Positions 9,010 to 17,931 of a DNA stretch of 64,000 nucleotides are shown piece by piece. Position numbers and translations under genes: made by a program. Under the pieces are notes generated by a model. The model worked only from the letters and a program-made list of their open reading frames with translations, was not told where the DNA came from and did no database searches. Every line of letters starts with the position of its first letter. Positions within the stretch are counted from its first letter, which is position 1. This DNA comes from Bradyrhizobium sacchari (GTDB taxonomy: Bacteria > Pseudomonadota > Alphaproteobacteria > Rhizobiales > Xanthobacteraceae): contig NZ_LWIG01000007.1 of NCBI RefSeq assembly GCF_002068095.1, positions 808,123 through 872,122 on the forward strand. The letters run 5' to 3'.

Positions 9010-9903
9010 GTGAAAGCCGTCCGCTACATCTACTGCGTGCTGGAGGACGCGTTCTACACGTTCCTGGCCGACGACGGCTGGGCGATCGCGAGCCATATCG
9101 CGCTGTCGACGCTGATGGCGCTGTTCCCGTTCCTGATCGTGCTGACCTCGCTCGCCGGCTTCTTCGGCTCCAAGGAACTCGCCGACCAGGCTGCCAGCCT
9201 GATGCTCGAGGTCTGGCCCAAGCAGGTCGCCGATTCGATCTCGGGCGAAATCCACGACGTGCTGACCACCACCCGCACCGGCGTGCTGACGATCGGCGCG
9301 GCGCTGTCGGTCTACTTCGCCTCGAACGGCGTCGAGGCGCTCCGCGTCGCGCTCAACCGCGCCTATGCGGTGGTGGAGATGCGGCGCTGGTACTGGCTGC
9401 GGCTGGAATCGATCGGCTACACGCTGGTCGCGGCCTTCACAGCGCTTGCCATGGCGTTCCTGATCGTGCTCGGCCCCCTCTTCATCGAGGCGGCGCGGCG
9501 CCATATCCCGCTGTTCGTCGAATCCAATGAGAGCATCCTCACCTGGTTGCGCTACGGCATCACCATCGGCGCACTGGTGGTGGCACTGGTGATCTTGCAT
9601 GCCCGGCTGCCGGCGGGCCGGAGGCGCTTCTTCCAGATCCTGCCCGGCATCGTCTTCACCATCGTGGCGTCGCTGATCTCGGGCATCGTCTTCGGACAAT
9701 ATCTGGCGCGCTTCGCCAACAATTACGTGACGATGTATGCGGGCCTGGCCTCGGTCATCATCGCGCTGGTGTTTCTGTATTTCATCGCTGCAATCTTCGT
9801 CTATGGCGGCGAGCTCAACGCCGCGATCATCAAGTCGCAGCTTCCTCACGGCGTGTCGCTTCAAGCAGCGCAGTCGCTAGGGCCCGCGGAGACACAGGCT
9901 TGA
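9010..9903 (+). CDS. YihY/BrkB family inner-membrane protein
   Basis: A 297-aa polytopic protein with about six transmembrane helices, starting at GTG 9010. The segment SHIALSTLMALFPFLIVLTSLAGF and the later NNYVTMYAGLASVIIALVFLYFIAAIFVYGGELNAA are the conserved YihY/BrkB blocks. Its function is not firmly known; the old ribonuclease BN label was an error. The last 74 bases overlap the 3-prime end of the convergent histidine kinase gene. Confidence 0.9.
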   Translation: MKAVRYIYCVLEDAFYTFLADDGWAIASHIALSTLMALFPFLIVLTSLAGFFGSKELADQAASLMLEVWPKQVADSISGEIHDVLTTTRTGVLTIGAALSVYFASNGVEALRVALNRAYAVVEMRRWYWLRLESIGYTLVAAFTALAMAFLIVLGPLFIEAARRHIPLFVESNESILTWLRYGITIGALVVALVILHARLPAGRRRFFQILPGIVFTIVASLISGIVFGQYLARFANNYVTMYAGLASVIIALVFLYFIAAIFVYGGELNAAIIKSQLPHGVSLQAAQSLGPAETQA

Positions 9904-11101
9904 CCAGGAAGGCATCGGCGCCGGCCTCTCGCGAGGCTGCCTCGTCCTCGCCGCGCCCGGAAACCCCGATGATGGGGATCTGAGCCAGCGGCGCCGGCAT
10001 GGTGCGGATCCGCCTGATCGCCTCGACGCCGTCGATTCCCGGCAGCACCATGTCCATCAGCACCGCATCGAAGGCGCCCTGCTCCAGCCGGTTCACGGCG
10101 TCCTCGCCGCGCCCGATGAACTCGGCATGATGGCCAAGCTCGGTCAGGATGGTGTTGAGCACGACGCGGCCGAACGGGTTGTCCTCGACGCTGAGCACGC
10201 GGAGCGCAGGCACCGCGTCCATCTCGGACTTGCCCTTCGATTTGCGGGACCTGGCCGGCCCCGTCGCATCCAGCGACACCGTCAATGTGAACGTGGCGCC
10301 GCCGCCACCGCGTGGCGCGACCGAGATGTCGCCGCCCATGGCGCGCGCCAGCTGCTTCACCGAGGACAGGCCGAGGCCGGCGCCGCCGAAACGCGAGGCA
10401 ATGGTGACATTGGCCTGAGTGAAAGGGCGGAACAGTCGTTTGATCTCGGCCATGGTCAAGCCGATGCCGCTGTCGGACACCGCGAAAGCGACGCCGACCC
10501 TGCCTTTGCCCTTTGCCTTGCCTTTCTTGACGGGGCGCCAAGGCGCCACCGCAAGCGCCACGCCGCCCTGCTCGGTGAACTTCACGGCATTGTCGATCAG
10601 GTTCTCGAGCGCGGCGCGCAGGCGGACGGGATCACCAACCACAAGCCCGGGCAGCTTGTCGGAGATCTCGACCTGGGCCTGGAGCCCCTTGGCCGCGGCA
10701 CGCCCAGCAAGCGAATCGCCGGTGCTGCGCGCGAGCGCCCGCAGGTCGAACAGATCCTGCCGCAGCGTGCTGCCGCCCTTCCCCGCGCCCTTACCCGTTT
10801 TGGCAGCGTCCACGAACAGCGTGGCAAGGCTCGCCAGATGTTCGGCGCCGGCCTTGATGGTGTCGGCCCAGCGCCTCTCGCGTTCGCCGAGATCGGAGGT
10901 CGCGAGCAGATCGCTGATCGCGAGAATGCCGGTCAGGGGGGTGCGGACCTCATGGGCGAAGGCGGCGAGCGCCGCCTGGACCACGTCTGGCGCGGCAGCC
11001 TTGGCGGCGTGCTTGCGCGGCCGCCCGGCCGCCCCGGACCGCTTCCGAGGCGGTCGTCTGGACGTCCGCGTAGTGCGCACTGCGCGCGTTTTCGCCGCCA
11101 T
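9830..11101 (-). CDS. Soluble hybrid histidine kinase with C-terminal receiver
   Basis: A 423-aa protein from ATG 11101, which is preceded by AGGGGAG. Order: a very basic tail (about residues 5-35, rich in Arg/Lys), a HisKA helix with H-box FAHEVRTPLTG (His50), HATPase with the N-box ENLIDNAVKF and GGAGLGLSSVKQL, then a receiver with phospho-acceptor MDMVLPGIDG (Asp350) and the conserved Lys in VKPVS. There is no sensor domain and no membrane segment, so it presumably senses through a partner or works in a phosphorelay. Its 3-prime end overlaps yihY. Confidence 0.9.
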   Translation of the reverse strand: MAAKTRAVRTTRTSRRPPRKRSGAAGRPRKHAAKAAAPDVVQAALAAFAHEVRTPLTGILAISDLLATSDLGERERRWADTIKAGAEHLASLATLFVDAAKTGKGAGKGGSTLRQDLFDLRALARSTGDSLAGRAAAKGLQAQVEISDKLPGLVVGDPVRLRAALENLIDNAVKFTEQGGVALAVAPWRPVKKGKAKGKGRVGVAFAVSDSGIGLTMAEIKRLFRPFTQANVTIASRFGGAGLGLSSVKQLARAMGGDISVAPRGGGGATFTLTVSLDATGPARSRKSKGKSEMDAVPALRVLSVEDNPFGRVVLNTILTELGHHAEFIGRGEDAVNRLEQGAFDAVLMDMVLPGIDGVEAIRRIRTMPAPLAQIPIIGVSGRGEDEAASREAGADAFLVKPVSPRALATALLEATRREEAAT

Positions 11102-11205
11102 AACTCCCCTTCGAAGCATCCCCTTCGAAAACCGGGCTGTCAGGCAAGCATGGCACGACGGAACCCCCGGAGTCACGGCAGCGTTTGGCTAACCCCCAGA
11201 GAAAC

Positions 11206-12084
11206 TTAACCTAATCCCAGCAGCTGGCGGACACTGGCAGGTGTGGCGCCCGCGCTGCGCAACTCCCGCAACCCCGTCGAGCGGCTGGATTTCGACAGCT
11301 TTCGCCCCTCGCCATCACGAATCAGGGCGTGGTGCCGGTAAGCGGGTTCCGGCAGGCCGAGCAGGACCTGGAGCAGGCGGTGGACCGACGTCGCGTGAAA
11401 CAGATCCTGCCCCCGCACGATCTCGCTGACACCCTGGAGCGCGTCATCGACGACCACCGACAGATGGTAGCTGGTCGGCGTCTCCTTGCGGGCCAGGATC
11501 ACGTCGCCCCAGGCCTCTGGCCTGGCCCGGACGGCGCCGCGCTCGCCCTCGGGTCCCTCGCCGAGATCTCTCCAGCTCAGGCTGCCGACGCGGCTGCTGG
11601 CAGCCGCCATGTCGAGCCGGAGCGCGTAGGGCGCGCCCGCGGCGATCAGCCGTATCCGCTCGTTGGCAGGAAGCGACTTGGCATCACCAGGATAAAGCGG
11701 TGCACCGTCGGGATCGCGCGGCCATGGCCCGTCGGCCTCGCGCGCGGCCACCAGCCTTGCGATCTCGGCCCGGCTTTCGAAGGCGGGATAGACGAGATCC
11801 AGCGACGAGAGCCTTTCCAGCGCAGCGCGATAGTCGGAAAGATGCTCCGACTGCCGCCGCACCGGCGTCTCCCAGGCGATCCCAAGCCAGCCTAGGTCCT
11901 CATAGATCGCCGTCTCATAGTCGGGCCGGCAGCGTGTCGCATCGATGTCCTCGATCCGCAGCAGCAGCCGCCCGCCGCTCTCTCGCGCGCGATCGAAGTT
12001 GAGCAGCGCCGAATAGGCGTGGCCGAGATGCAGCAGGCCGTTGGGACTGGGGGCAAATCGGAAAACGGGTGGCATCGCTTTCAT
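11206..12084 (-). CDS. gluQ: Glutamyl-Q tRNA(Asp) synthetase
   Basis: Attaches glutamate to queuosine in the anticodon of tRNA-Asp. It looks like the catalytic half of a class I glutamyl-tRNA synthetase: FAPSPNGLLHLGHAYSAL near the start, LRIEDID, and the KLSKS loop near the C-terminus, but no anticodon-binding domain. From ATG 12084 it has 292 residues; 11 further codons are open upstream but run into the palindrome 12092-12177. I see only one cysteine, so the zinc site of the E. coli enzyme seems absent. Confidence 0.93.
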   Translation of the reverse strand: MKAMPPVFRFAPSPNGLLHLGHAYSALLNFDRARESGGRLLLRIEDIDATRCRPDYETAIYEDLGWLGIAWETPVRRQSEHLSDYRAALERLSSLDLVYPAFESRAEIARLVAAREADGPWPRDPDGAPLYPGDAKSLPANERIRLIAAGAPYALRLDMAAASSRVGSLSWRDLGEGPEGERGAVRARPEAWGDVILARKETPTSYHLSVVVDDALQGVSEIVRGQDLFHATSVHRLLQVLLGLPEPAYRHHALIRDGEGRKLSKSSRSTGLRELRSAGATPASVRQLLGLG

Positions 12085-12091
12085 GGTACTC

Positions 12092-12177
12092 GTCATTGCC
12101 GGGCTTGACCCGGCCATCCATCTTCCATGACTCTGTTACGATAGGAGATGGATGGCCGGGTCAAGCCCGGCCATGAC
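12092..12177. repeat. Long palindromic intergenic repeat, 32-bp arms
   Basis: Arms 12092-12123 and 12146-12177 are inverted repeats of 32 bp with a single mismatch, separated by 22 bases. The core GCCGGGCTTGACCCGGCCATCC is the hallmark. It lies between divergent gluQ and the DNA glycosylase gene, very near both starts, so the folded element would sit in or beside both leaders. Confidence 0.9.
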
Positions 12178-12201
12178 GCCGGAGAGAGCTGACCGAGCCA
12201 C

Positions 12202-12855
12202 ATGACCATCCATCTCGAATCCCAGTCCGACCTCGAAGAAGCCGTCCACGCGCTGATCAAGCGCGATCCGCGCCTCAAGCCCGTGCTCGAGGTCGCGGGC
12301 ATGCCGGCGTTGCGGCGGCGCGAGCCGGGCTTTACGGGGCTCGCGCACATCGTCTGTGGGCAGCAGCTCTCCACAGCCAGCGCGGCGGCGATCTGGGGAC
12401 GACTGTCCGCCGCCTTCGATCCGTTCGACCATGACGCCGTGCGCCGCGCCCGCACCGACCGGCTGGGGCGGCTCGGCCTGTCCGCCGCCAAGATCAAGAC
12501 GCTGAAGCATCTGGCGCGCGAGATCAATGCGCAGCGGCTGAACCTCGACGTGCTCGCGGAGGAAGATGCCGACGCCGCGCACCACACGCTGATCTCGCTG
12601 CCCGGCATCGGACCGTGGACGGCGGACGTCTATCTCTTGTTCTGCCTCGGCCATGGCGATGCCTGGCCGGCCGGCGATCTCGCCGTGCAGGAGGGCATCA
12701 AGATCGGGCTCGGCCTCAAGGAGCGGCCGACGGAGAAGCAGATGGCGCCGCTCGCCGAGCCGTGGCGCCCGCTGCGCGGCGCGGCCGCGCATCTGTGGTG
12801 GAGCTATTATCGCGCGGTGAAGAAGCGCGAGGGCGTGCTCGCGGGCCAGGGCTGA
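12202..12855 (+). CDS. DNA-3-methyladenine glycosylase, AlkA type (HhH-GPD)
   Basis: Excises alkylated bases. The 217-aa protein has the helix-hairpin-helix LPGIGPWTADVYLL (about 133-146) followed by the Gly/Pro/Asp loop HGDAWPAGDLAVQ; Asp159 is the likely catalytic aspartate. The upstream helical block HIVCGQQLSTASA is the usual AlkA-superfamily sequence. It lacks the extra N-terminal domain of E. coli AlkA, as in the shorter bacterial forms. Monocistronic, downstream of the palindrome. Confidence 0.9.
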   Translation: MTIHLESQSDLEEAVHALIKRDPRLKPVLEVAGMPALRRREPGFTGLAHIVCGQQLSTASAAAIWGRLSAAFDPFDHDAVRRARTDRLGRLGLSAAKIKTLKHLAREINAQRLNLDVLAEEDADAAHHTLISLPGIGPWTADVYLLFCLGHGDAWPAGDLAVQEGIKIGLGLKERPTEKQMAPLAEPWRPLRGAAAHLWWSYYRAVKKREGVLAGQG

Positions 12856-12869
12856 TCATCACAAATTCA

Positions 12870-12972
12870 TCGTGTCCCGGACGCGATGCGGCACGAAGTG
12901 ACGCGTCGCCGCGCCGGGACCCATGAGCTTGCGAGATGAATGTATGGGCCCCGGTTCGGCAGCGCACCACCG
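12870..12972. repeat. Intergenic GTGTCCCGGACGCG repeat
   Basis: The gap before the LysR stop carries GTGTCCCGGACGCG, CGCGCCGGGACCCATGAG and GGGCCCCGGTTCGGCAGCGCACC. These look like alternating parts of a dispersed repeat of the kind seen near 59490. No coding potential that I would defend. Confidence 0.45.
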
Positions 12973-13003
12973 CGTGCTGCGCTGCGTACGAGGCACAAGG
13001 CCT

Positions 13004-13891
13004 CTAGCCCCGCAGCCGCTCGCGATCAGCGCGGGCGCATTCGGCCACGAAGTCGACCACGGCCCGCACCGCGGACAGCTCGACCAGATCCGGGTGGGCG
13101 AGCAGCCAGAGGTCGGCGACGCTGACCAGCTTCTGCGGCGCGACGCGCACGAGATCCGGATAGCTTTCCGCGACGAAGCAGGACAGCGCCGAGATGCCGA
13201 TCCCCGCGCGCACCGCCGCCAGCATGTCGCCTTGCGAGGAGCAGCGCATCACCACGGTGCCCTGGCGCGTGATCGCATCGCTCCAGCGCGCCAGCTGCGC
13301 GTTGGAATCCTGGTCGGCAAAGCCGACGACGCTATGTCCCTTCCACTCGCCGCTGCGCTCCGGGAGGGACCGGCCGGCGGCATAGTCGCGCGAGGCATAG
13401 AAGCCGGTGCCGAGCCGGCCGACCTTGCGACCGACCAGGTTTTCCTCGCCGCTGTCGACCGGCCGCAGCACAACGTCGGCCTCGCGGCGCCGCACGCTGG
13501 CCGGAAACGGATGGGTGATGATCTCGAGCCGGATGTGATCATGCGTGCCGAGAAAGGATCGCAACCGCGGCATCAGCCAGTGCGAGGCCAGCGTCGCGCC
13601 GATCGACAGCTTGACCGTACCGCGCGCCTTGCGTCCACCGGCGCCGACTGCGGCCTCGGCCCGGAGCGCGGCGGCGGCCATTGCCTCAGCGTGCTCGCGC
13701 AGCGTACGTCCGTCGGCGGTGAGCACGAATCCATCAGCGGCGCGCGCCAGCAGCTTGGTGCCGAGCTGCGCCTCCAGCGCGGCGATCTTGCGGCTGACAG
13801 TCGGATGGCTGGCACGCAGACGCTTTGCCGCCGCCGTGAAGCTGCCGGTGTCGGCGACTGCGACGAAAGTCTTGCAGAGATCCCAATCCAC
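13004..13891 (-). CDS. LysR family transcriptional regulator
   Basis: A 295-aa LysR protein. Residues 1-60 form the winged helix-turn-helix (MDWDLCKTFVAVADTGSFTAAAKRL, then SHPTVSRKIAALEAQLG), followed by a linker helix and a periplasmic-binding-like effector domain. It is divergent from the NMO - binding protein - acyl-CoA synthetase set, so it is the obvious candidate regulator of that set; two palindromes lie in the intergenic region. The effector is unknown. Confidence 0.93.
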   Translation of the reverse strand: MDWDLCKTFVAVADTGSFTAAAKRLRASHPTVSRKIAALEAQLGTKLLARAADGFVLTADGRTLREHAEAMAAAALRAEAAVGAGGRKARGTVKLSIGATLASHWLMPRLRSFLGTHDHIRLEIITHPFPASVRRREADVVLRPVDSGEENLVGRKVGRLGTGFYASRDYAAGRSLPERSGEWKGHSVVGFADQDSNAQLARWSDAITRQGTVVMRCSSQGDMLAAVRAGIGISALSCFVAESYPDLVRVAPQKLVSVADLWLLAHPDLVELSAVRAVVDFVAECARADRERLRG

Positions 13892-13902
13892 CGGCGGCTC
13901 CG

Positions 13903-13937
13903 TTCAAACATGAATACGCTTCTGTTCAATATTGAAC
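13903..13937. promoter_or_regulatory. Candidate LysR operator
   Basis: GTTCAATATTGAAC (13924-13937) is a perfect 14-bp palindrome containing the T-N11-A pattern of LysR boxes. A weaker half-related site, TTCA-aaca-TGAA (13903-13914), lies 21 bases closer to the LysR start. Both sit between the divergent LysR gene and the NMO gene. Confidence 0.5.
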
Positions 13938-14070
13938 GATCCCCGCCTGCCGTCCAACCCTATAGTGGGTCAAATCGCCAGGCGAGGACACTCCGCCGGC
14001 GCGACAAATCGACATGGAAGCGCTCACAATCGGCCGGCAGGCCGTTGACGCGCGTCGTCAGGAGGATCGG

Positions 14071-15045
14071 ATGGCACTGCCTGCCCTGCTCAAGAACAAT
14101 CTGGAGCTGCCCGTCGTCGGCTCGCCGCTCTTCATCGTCTCCGGACCCGAGCTGGTGATCGCCCAGTGCAAGGCGGGTATCGTCGGCTCGTTCCCGGCGC
14201 TCAATGCCCGTCCGGTCGAGAAGCTCGACGAGTGGCTGAGCCGCATCGAGGGCGAGCTCGGCGAATACAAGTCGCGCAATCCCGGCAAGAGGGTCGCCCC
14301 CTACGCCGTCAACCAGATCTGCCATGCCTCCAACGACCGCCTGATGAAGGACATGGACACCTGTGTGAAGCACAAGGCGCCCATCATCATCACGTCGCTG
14401 CGGCCACCCGCGGAGATCGTCGAGGCCGCGCATTCCTATGGCGGGCTGGTGTTCCACGACGTCATCAACGTCAAGCATGCGCGCAAGGCTGCCGAGCAGG
14501 GCGTCGACGGATTGATCCTGGTCTGCGCCGGCGCGGGCGGACATGCCGGCACGCTGTCGCCCTTCGCGCTGGTGCGCGAGGTCAAGCAATGGTTCGATGG
14601 CGCGATCCTGCTGTCGGGCGCGATCAGCGACGGCTTTGGCATTGCCTCCGCGCTGACGCTGGGCGCCGACCTCGCCTATATGGGCACGCGCTTCATCGCG
14701 ACGCAGGAAGCCAATGCCGACGAAGCCTACAAGTCGGCGCTCACGCAGCACGCCGCGCACGACATCGTCTACACCAACCTGTTCACCGGCGTGCACGGCA
14801 ATTATCTGGGCCCCTCGATCGCCGCCGCCGGGCTCGATCCGGACAATCTCCCGGCCGCCGACAAATCGAAGATGAATTTCGGCTCCGGTGGCAACATGAA
14901 AACCAAGGCGTGGCGCGACATCTGGGGATCGGGCCAGGGCATCGGCCAGATCACCGACGTCCCTCCGGTCTCAGAGCTCGTCGACCGGATGAAGGGTGAA
15001 TTCGATCAGGCGCGGCAGGATTTCCTGATGCGCGCCAGCGCCTGA
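14071..15045 (+). CDS. Nitronate monooxygenase / 2-nitropropane dioxygenase family flavoprotein (paralogue 1)
   Basis: An FMN-binding TIM-barrel enzyme of 324 aa. ATG 14071 follows AGGAGG with good spacing, so the 19 upstream open codons are leader. FMN-binding features are GSPLFIVSGPELV near the N-terminus, ILVCAGAGGHAGTLSP, and the YMGTRFIATQE block. Family members oxidise alkyl nitronates, but many NMO-like proteins beside acyl-CoA genes are enoyl or other reductases; the true substrate is open. First gene of a set with a binding protein and an acyl-CoA synthetase; very similar to the protein at 59534-60502. Confidence 0.88.
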   Translation: MALPALLKNNLELPVVGSPLFIVSGPELVIAQCKAGIVGSFPALNARPVEKLDEWLSRIEGELGEYKSRNPGKRVAPYAVNQICHASNDRLMKDMDTCVKHKAPIIITSLRPPAEIVEAAHSYGGLVFHDVINVKHARKAAEQGVDGLILVCAGAGGHAGTLSPFALVREVKQWFDGAILLSGAISDGFGIASALTLGADLAYMGTRFIATQEANADEAYKSALTQHAAHDIVYTNLFTGVHGNYLGPSIAAAGLDPDNLPAADKSKMNFGSGGNMKTKAWRDIWGSGQGIGQITDVPPVSELVDRMKGEFDQARQDFLMRASA

Positions 15046-15095
15046 CCACTCGCACTGCTGGAAAAGAGACTAGAAAAGAAAAACGGGAGGACATC

Positions 15096-16280
15096 ATGAA
15101 GCTGGCAGCCGCACTGATCGGCCTGTCATTGCTGACGCTCGCGACCGGGACCGCCCGCGCCGAGGGCAGCAACGAAATCCGCATCGGCCAGACCCTGCCC
15201 TATAGCGGTCCGGCCTCCGGCTTCGGCGCGATCGGACGGACGCAGGAGGCGTTCTTCGAGAAGGTCAATGCCGAGGGCGGCATCAACGGCCGCAAGGTCA
15301 AGTTCATCACCCTGGACGACGCCTATTCGCCACCCAAGACCGTCGAGCAGACCCGCAAGCTGGTGGAGCAGGACGAGGTGCTGATGATGTTCGGCTCGCT
15401 CGGCACCGCCACCAACAGCGCCGTGCAGCGCTATCTCAACGGCAAGAAGGTGCCGCAGCTGTTCGTGCTCTCGGGCGCGACGAAATGGGCCGATCCACAG
15501 AAATATCCGTGGACCATGCCCGGCATGGCCGCCTACGAATCCGAGGGCGTGGTCTATGCCAAGCACGTGCTGCGGACCAAGCCCGGCGCCAAGATCGCCA
15601 TCCTGTCCCAGAACGACGATTTCGGCCGCGACTATGTCGCCGGCTTCAAGCGCGCGCTCGGCGAGAAAGCCGCCAGCATGATCGTGGCGAAGCAAAGCTA
15701 CGAGACCAGCGCGCCGACGATCAGCTCGCAGCTCTCGACGCTGAAAGCATCGGGCGCCGACGTGCTGTTCGGCGTCGTGCTCGGCAAATTCACCTCGCAG
15801 ATGATCAAGGGCGTGGCCGAGATCGGCTGGAAGCCCGAGCTGTTCTTCGTGCCGACCTCGGCCTCGTCGATCTCGTTCCTGGAGCCGGCCGGGCTCGACA
15901 ACGCGGTCGGCCTGATCTCGTCGAGCAACCAGAAGGACACGATGGATCCGCAATGGGCCGGCGATCCCGGCGTGAAGGACTATTTTGCCTTCATGAAGCA
16001 GTACATGCCGACTGCGGACCTCTCCAACTCCAACTACGCGGCCGGCTACCACTATGCGACGCTGCTGATGACGGTGCTGACGGCCTGCAAGGATGATTTC
16101 AGCCGCGACAACATCATGCGCCAGGCGGCCTCGCTGAAGGAGATCAAGTTACCGCTACTGCTGCCGGGCATGTCTGTTACGACCGGCCCCGACGATTATC
16201 TGCCGTTCCAGCAGCTTCAGCTCCGCCGCTTCAACGGCAAGAGCTGGGTCGGGTTCGGCGACGTGCTGGACGATCGCTAG
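15096..16280 (+). CDS. ABC transporter substrate-binding protein, branched-chain amino acid (LivK) type
   Basis: A 394-aa secreted protein with a Sec signal peptide (cleavage probably after TARA, residue 23). The mature N-terminus EIRIGQTLPYSGPASGFG and the KVKFITLDDAYSPPKTVEQTRKLVEQDEV block are typical of periplasmic binding fold type I (Peripla_BP_6). GGGAGG stands before the start. No permease or ATPase gene is nearby, so the protein must share a transporter encoded elsewhere. Its place between an NMO and an acyl-CoA synthetase suggests an aromatic or short organic acid ligand. Confidence 0.92.
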   Translation: MKLAAALIGLSLLTLATGTARAEGSNEIRIGQTLPYSGPASGFGAIGRTQEAFFEKVNAEGGINGRKVKFITLDDAYSPPKTVEQTRKLVEQDEVLMMFGSLGTATNSAVQRYLNGKKVPQLFVLSGATKWADPQKYPWTMPGMAAYESEGVVYAKHVLRTKPGAKIAILSQNDDFGRDYVAGFKRALGEKAASMIVAKQSYETSAPTISSQLSTLKASGADVLFGVVLGKFTSQMIKGVAEIGWKPELFFVPTSASSISFLEPAGLDNAVGLISSSNQKDTMDPQWAGDPGVKDYFAFMKQYMPTADLSNSNYAAGYHYATLLMTVLTACKDDFSRDNIMRQAASLKEIKLPLLLPGMSVTTGPDDYLPFQQLQLRRFNGKSWVGFGDVLDDR

Positions 16281-16305
16281 ACTCGCGCGCGAAAGGGAAC
16301 ACGCC

Positions 16306-17814
16306 ATGATCATCAGCGGCGAACGCCGGGTCGGCTACGACGAGATCCAGGCCCGCATCAGGCGCGCGGCGAGCGGGCTTCGCGAACTCGGCCTTAGCGA
16401 GGGCGCTCCCGTCGCCTTGATGCTGCGCAACGACTTTGCGCTGTTCGAGGTGGTTGCCGCCTCTGCCGCGCTCGGCAGTCCTGTGGTGCCGATCAACTGG
16501 CACCTCAAGGCCGAGGAGGTCCGCTACATCCTGACCGACAGCGGCGCGAAGATCCTGGTCTGCCATGCCGACCTGCTGCCGCAGATTCGCGCCGGCCTGC
16601 CCGAGGATGTTCGCCTGCTCGTCGTCGCGACGCCGCCCGAACTCGCGGCGACCTTCGCCATTCCCCCCGAACTGACCGAGATCCCGGCAGGACTGACCGA
16701 TTGGGATCGCTGGCGCGACGATCATCCGGAGAGGCAAGAGCCGCCGCGCCGGGCCGCGGCGATGATCTACACCTCGGGGACCACGGGCATGCCGAAGGGC
16801 GTACGGCGCAGGCCGATGCAGCCCGAGCAGGCAGCCGCCTCCGAACGGATGGGTGCAATCGCTTACGGCATCAAGACGGGCGAAGACCAGGTCGTGCTGA
16901 TCAACGGCCCGATGTATCACTCGGCGCCGCATTCCTACGGCATGCTGGCGTTCCGCAGTTTCTGCACCATCGTTCTCCAGGCACGGTTCGACGCCGAGGA
17001 GCTGCTGGCACTGATCGAGCGCCACCGCGTCACACATATTCACATGGTCCCGACCATGTTCGTCCGGCTGCTGCGGCTGCCGGAGGACGTGAGACACCGC
17101 TACGACCTCTCCTCGCTGCGCTTCGTCGTCCACGGCGCCGCACCCTGCCCGCCCGAGGTCAAACGCGCCATGATCGAATGGTGGGGACCGGTCATCAACG
17201 AATATTTCGGCTCGACCGAGACTGGCATCCCCGTGTGGCACTCGGCCGAGGAGGCCTTGAGGAAGCCGGGCACAGTCGGCCGTGTCATCGAAGGCGGCAT
17301 CGTCAAAATCTTCCGTGAAGACGGCAGCCTCTGCGACGTCAATGAGGTCGGCGAGATCTACATGCGCCAGACAGCGGTGCCGGACTTCGACTATCACGGC
17401 AAGGCGGAAGCACGCGCCGAAGCCGGCCGCGACGGCCTCGTCAGCGTCGGCGACGTCGGCTATCTCGACGAAGACGGCTATCTGTTCCTGTGCGACCGCA
17501 AGCGCGACATGGTGATCTCGGGCGGCGTCAACATCTATCCCGCTGAGATCGAGAACGTGCTGATCGCAATGCCCGGCGTGCGCGACTGTGCCGTGTTCGG
17601 CATTCCCGACGCCGAATTCGGCGAGCGGCTATGTGCCTGCATCGAGCCGGAGACGGGCGCGCGGCTCTCGGCCGTCGCAGTGCAGGCCTTTCTGCGCGAA
17701 CGGCTTGCCAACTTCAAGGTGCCGAAGGAGGTCCAGTTCCTGGACGCGCTGCCCCGCGAGGCGACCGGGAAAATTTTCAAGCGTAAATTGCGCGATCCCT
17801 ATTGGGCGGCATGA
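16306..17814 (+). CDS. AMP-forming acyl-CoA synthetase (paralogue 1)
   Basis: Activates a carboxylic acid with ATP and CoA. The 502-aa ANL-superfamily protein has the phosphate loop YTSGTTGMPKGV, the NEYFGSTETG motif, the hinge region LCDRKRDMVISGGVNIYPAEIE and the catalytic Lys in REATGKIFKRKL near the C-terminus. It is 25 bases after the binding-protein gene, so co-transcribed. The substrate cannot be read from the sequence; the cluster suggests uptake, activation and flavin-dependent processing of one acid. Confidence 0.92.
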   Translation: MIISGERRVGYDEIQARIRRAASGLRELGLSEGAPVALMLRNDFALFEVVAASAALGSPVVPINWHLKAEEVRYILTDSGAKILVCHADLLPQIRAGLPEDVRLLVVATPPELAATFAIPPELTEIPAGLTDWDRWRDDHPERQEPPRRAAAMIYTSGTTGMPKGVRRRPMQPEQAAASERMGAIAYGIKTGEDQVVLINGPMYHSAPHSYGMLAFRSFCTIVLQARFDAEELLALIERHRVTHIHMVPTMFVRLLRLPEDVRHRYDLSSLRFVVHGAAPCPPEVKRAMIEWWGPVINEYFGSTETGIPVWHSAEEALRKPGTVGRVIEGGIVKIFREDGSLCDVNEVGEIYMRQTAVPDFDYHGKAEARAEAGRDGLVSVGDVGYLDEDGYLFLCDRKRDMVISGGVNIYPAEIENVLIAMPGVRDCAVFGIPDAEFGERLCACIEPETGARLSAVAVQAFLRERLANFKVPKEVQFLDALPREATGKIFKRKLRDPYWAA

Positions 17815-17931
17815 TCAGGAGCCCGTCCCCGGCTCGGTGAGATGCCGCGATGAGGATGCCACCGGCGATCAGTGAGGATCGCAGGAAGGGCGCGCGAATG
17901 TGTGACGCGTGCCGAGTCGCGAAGAAGCGGC

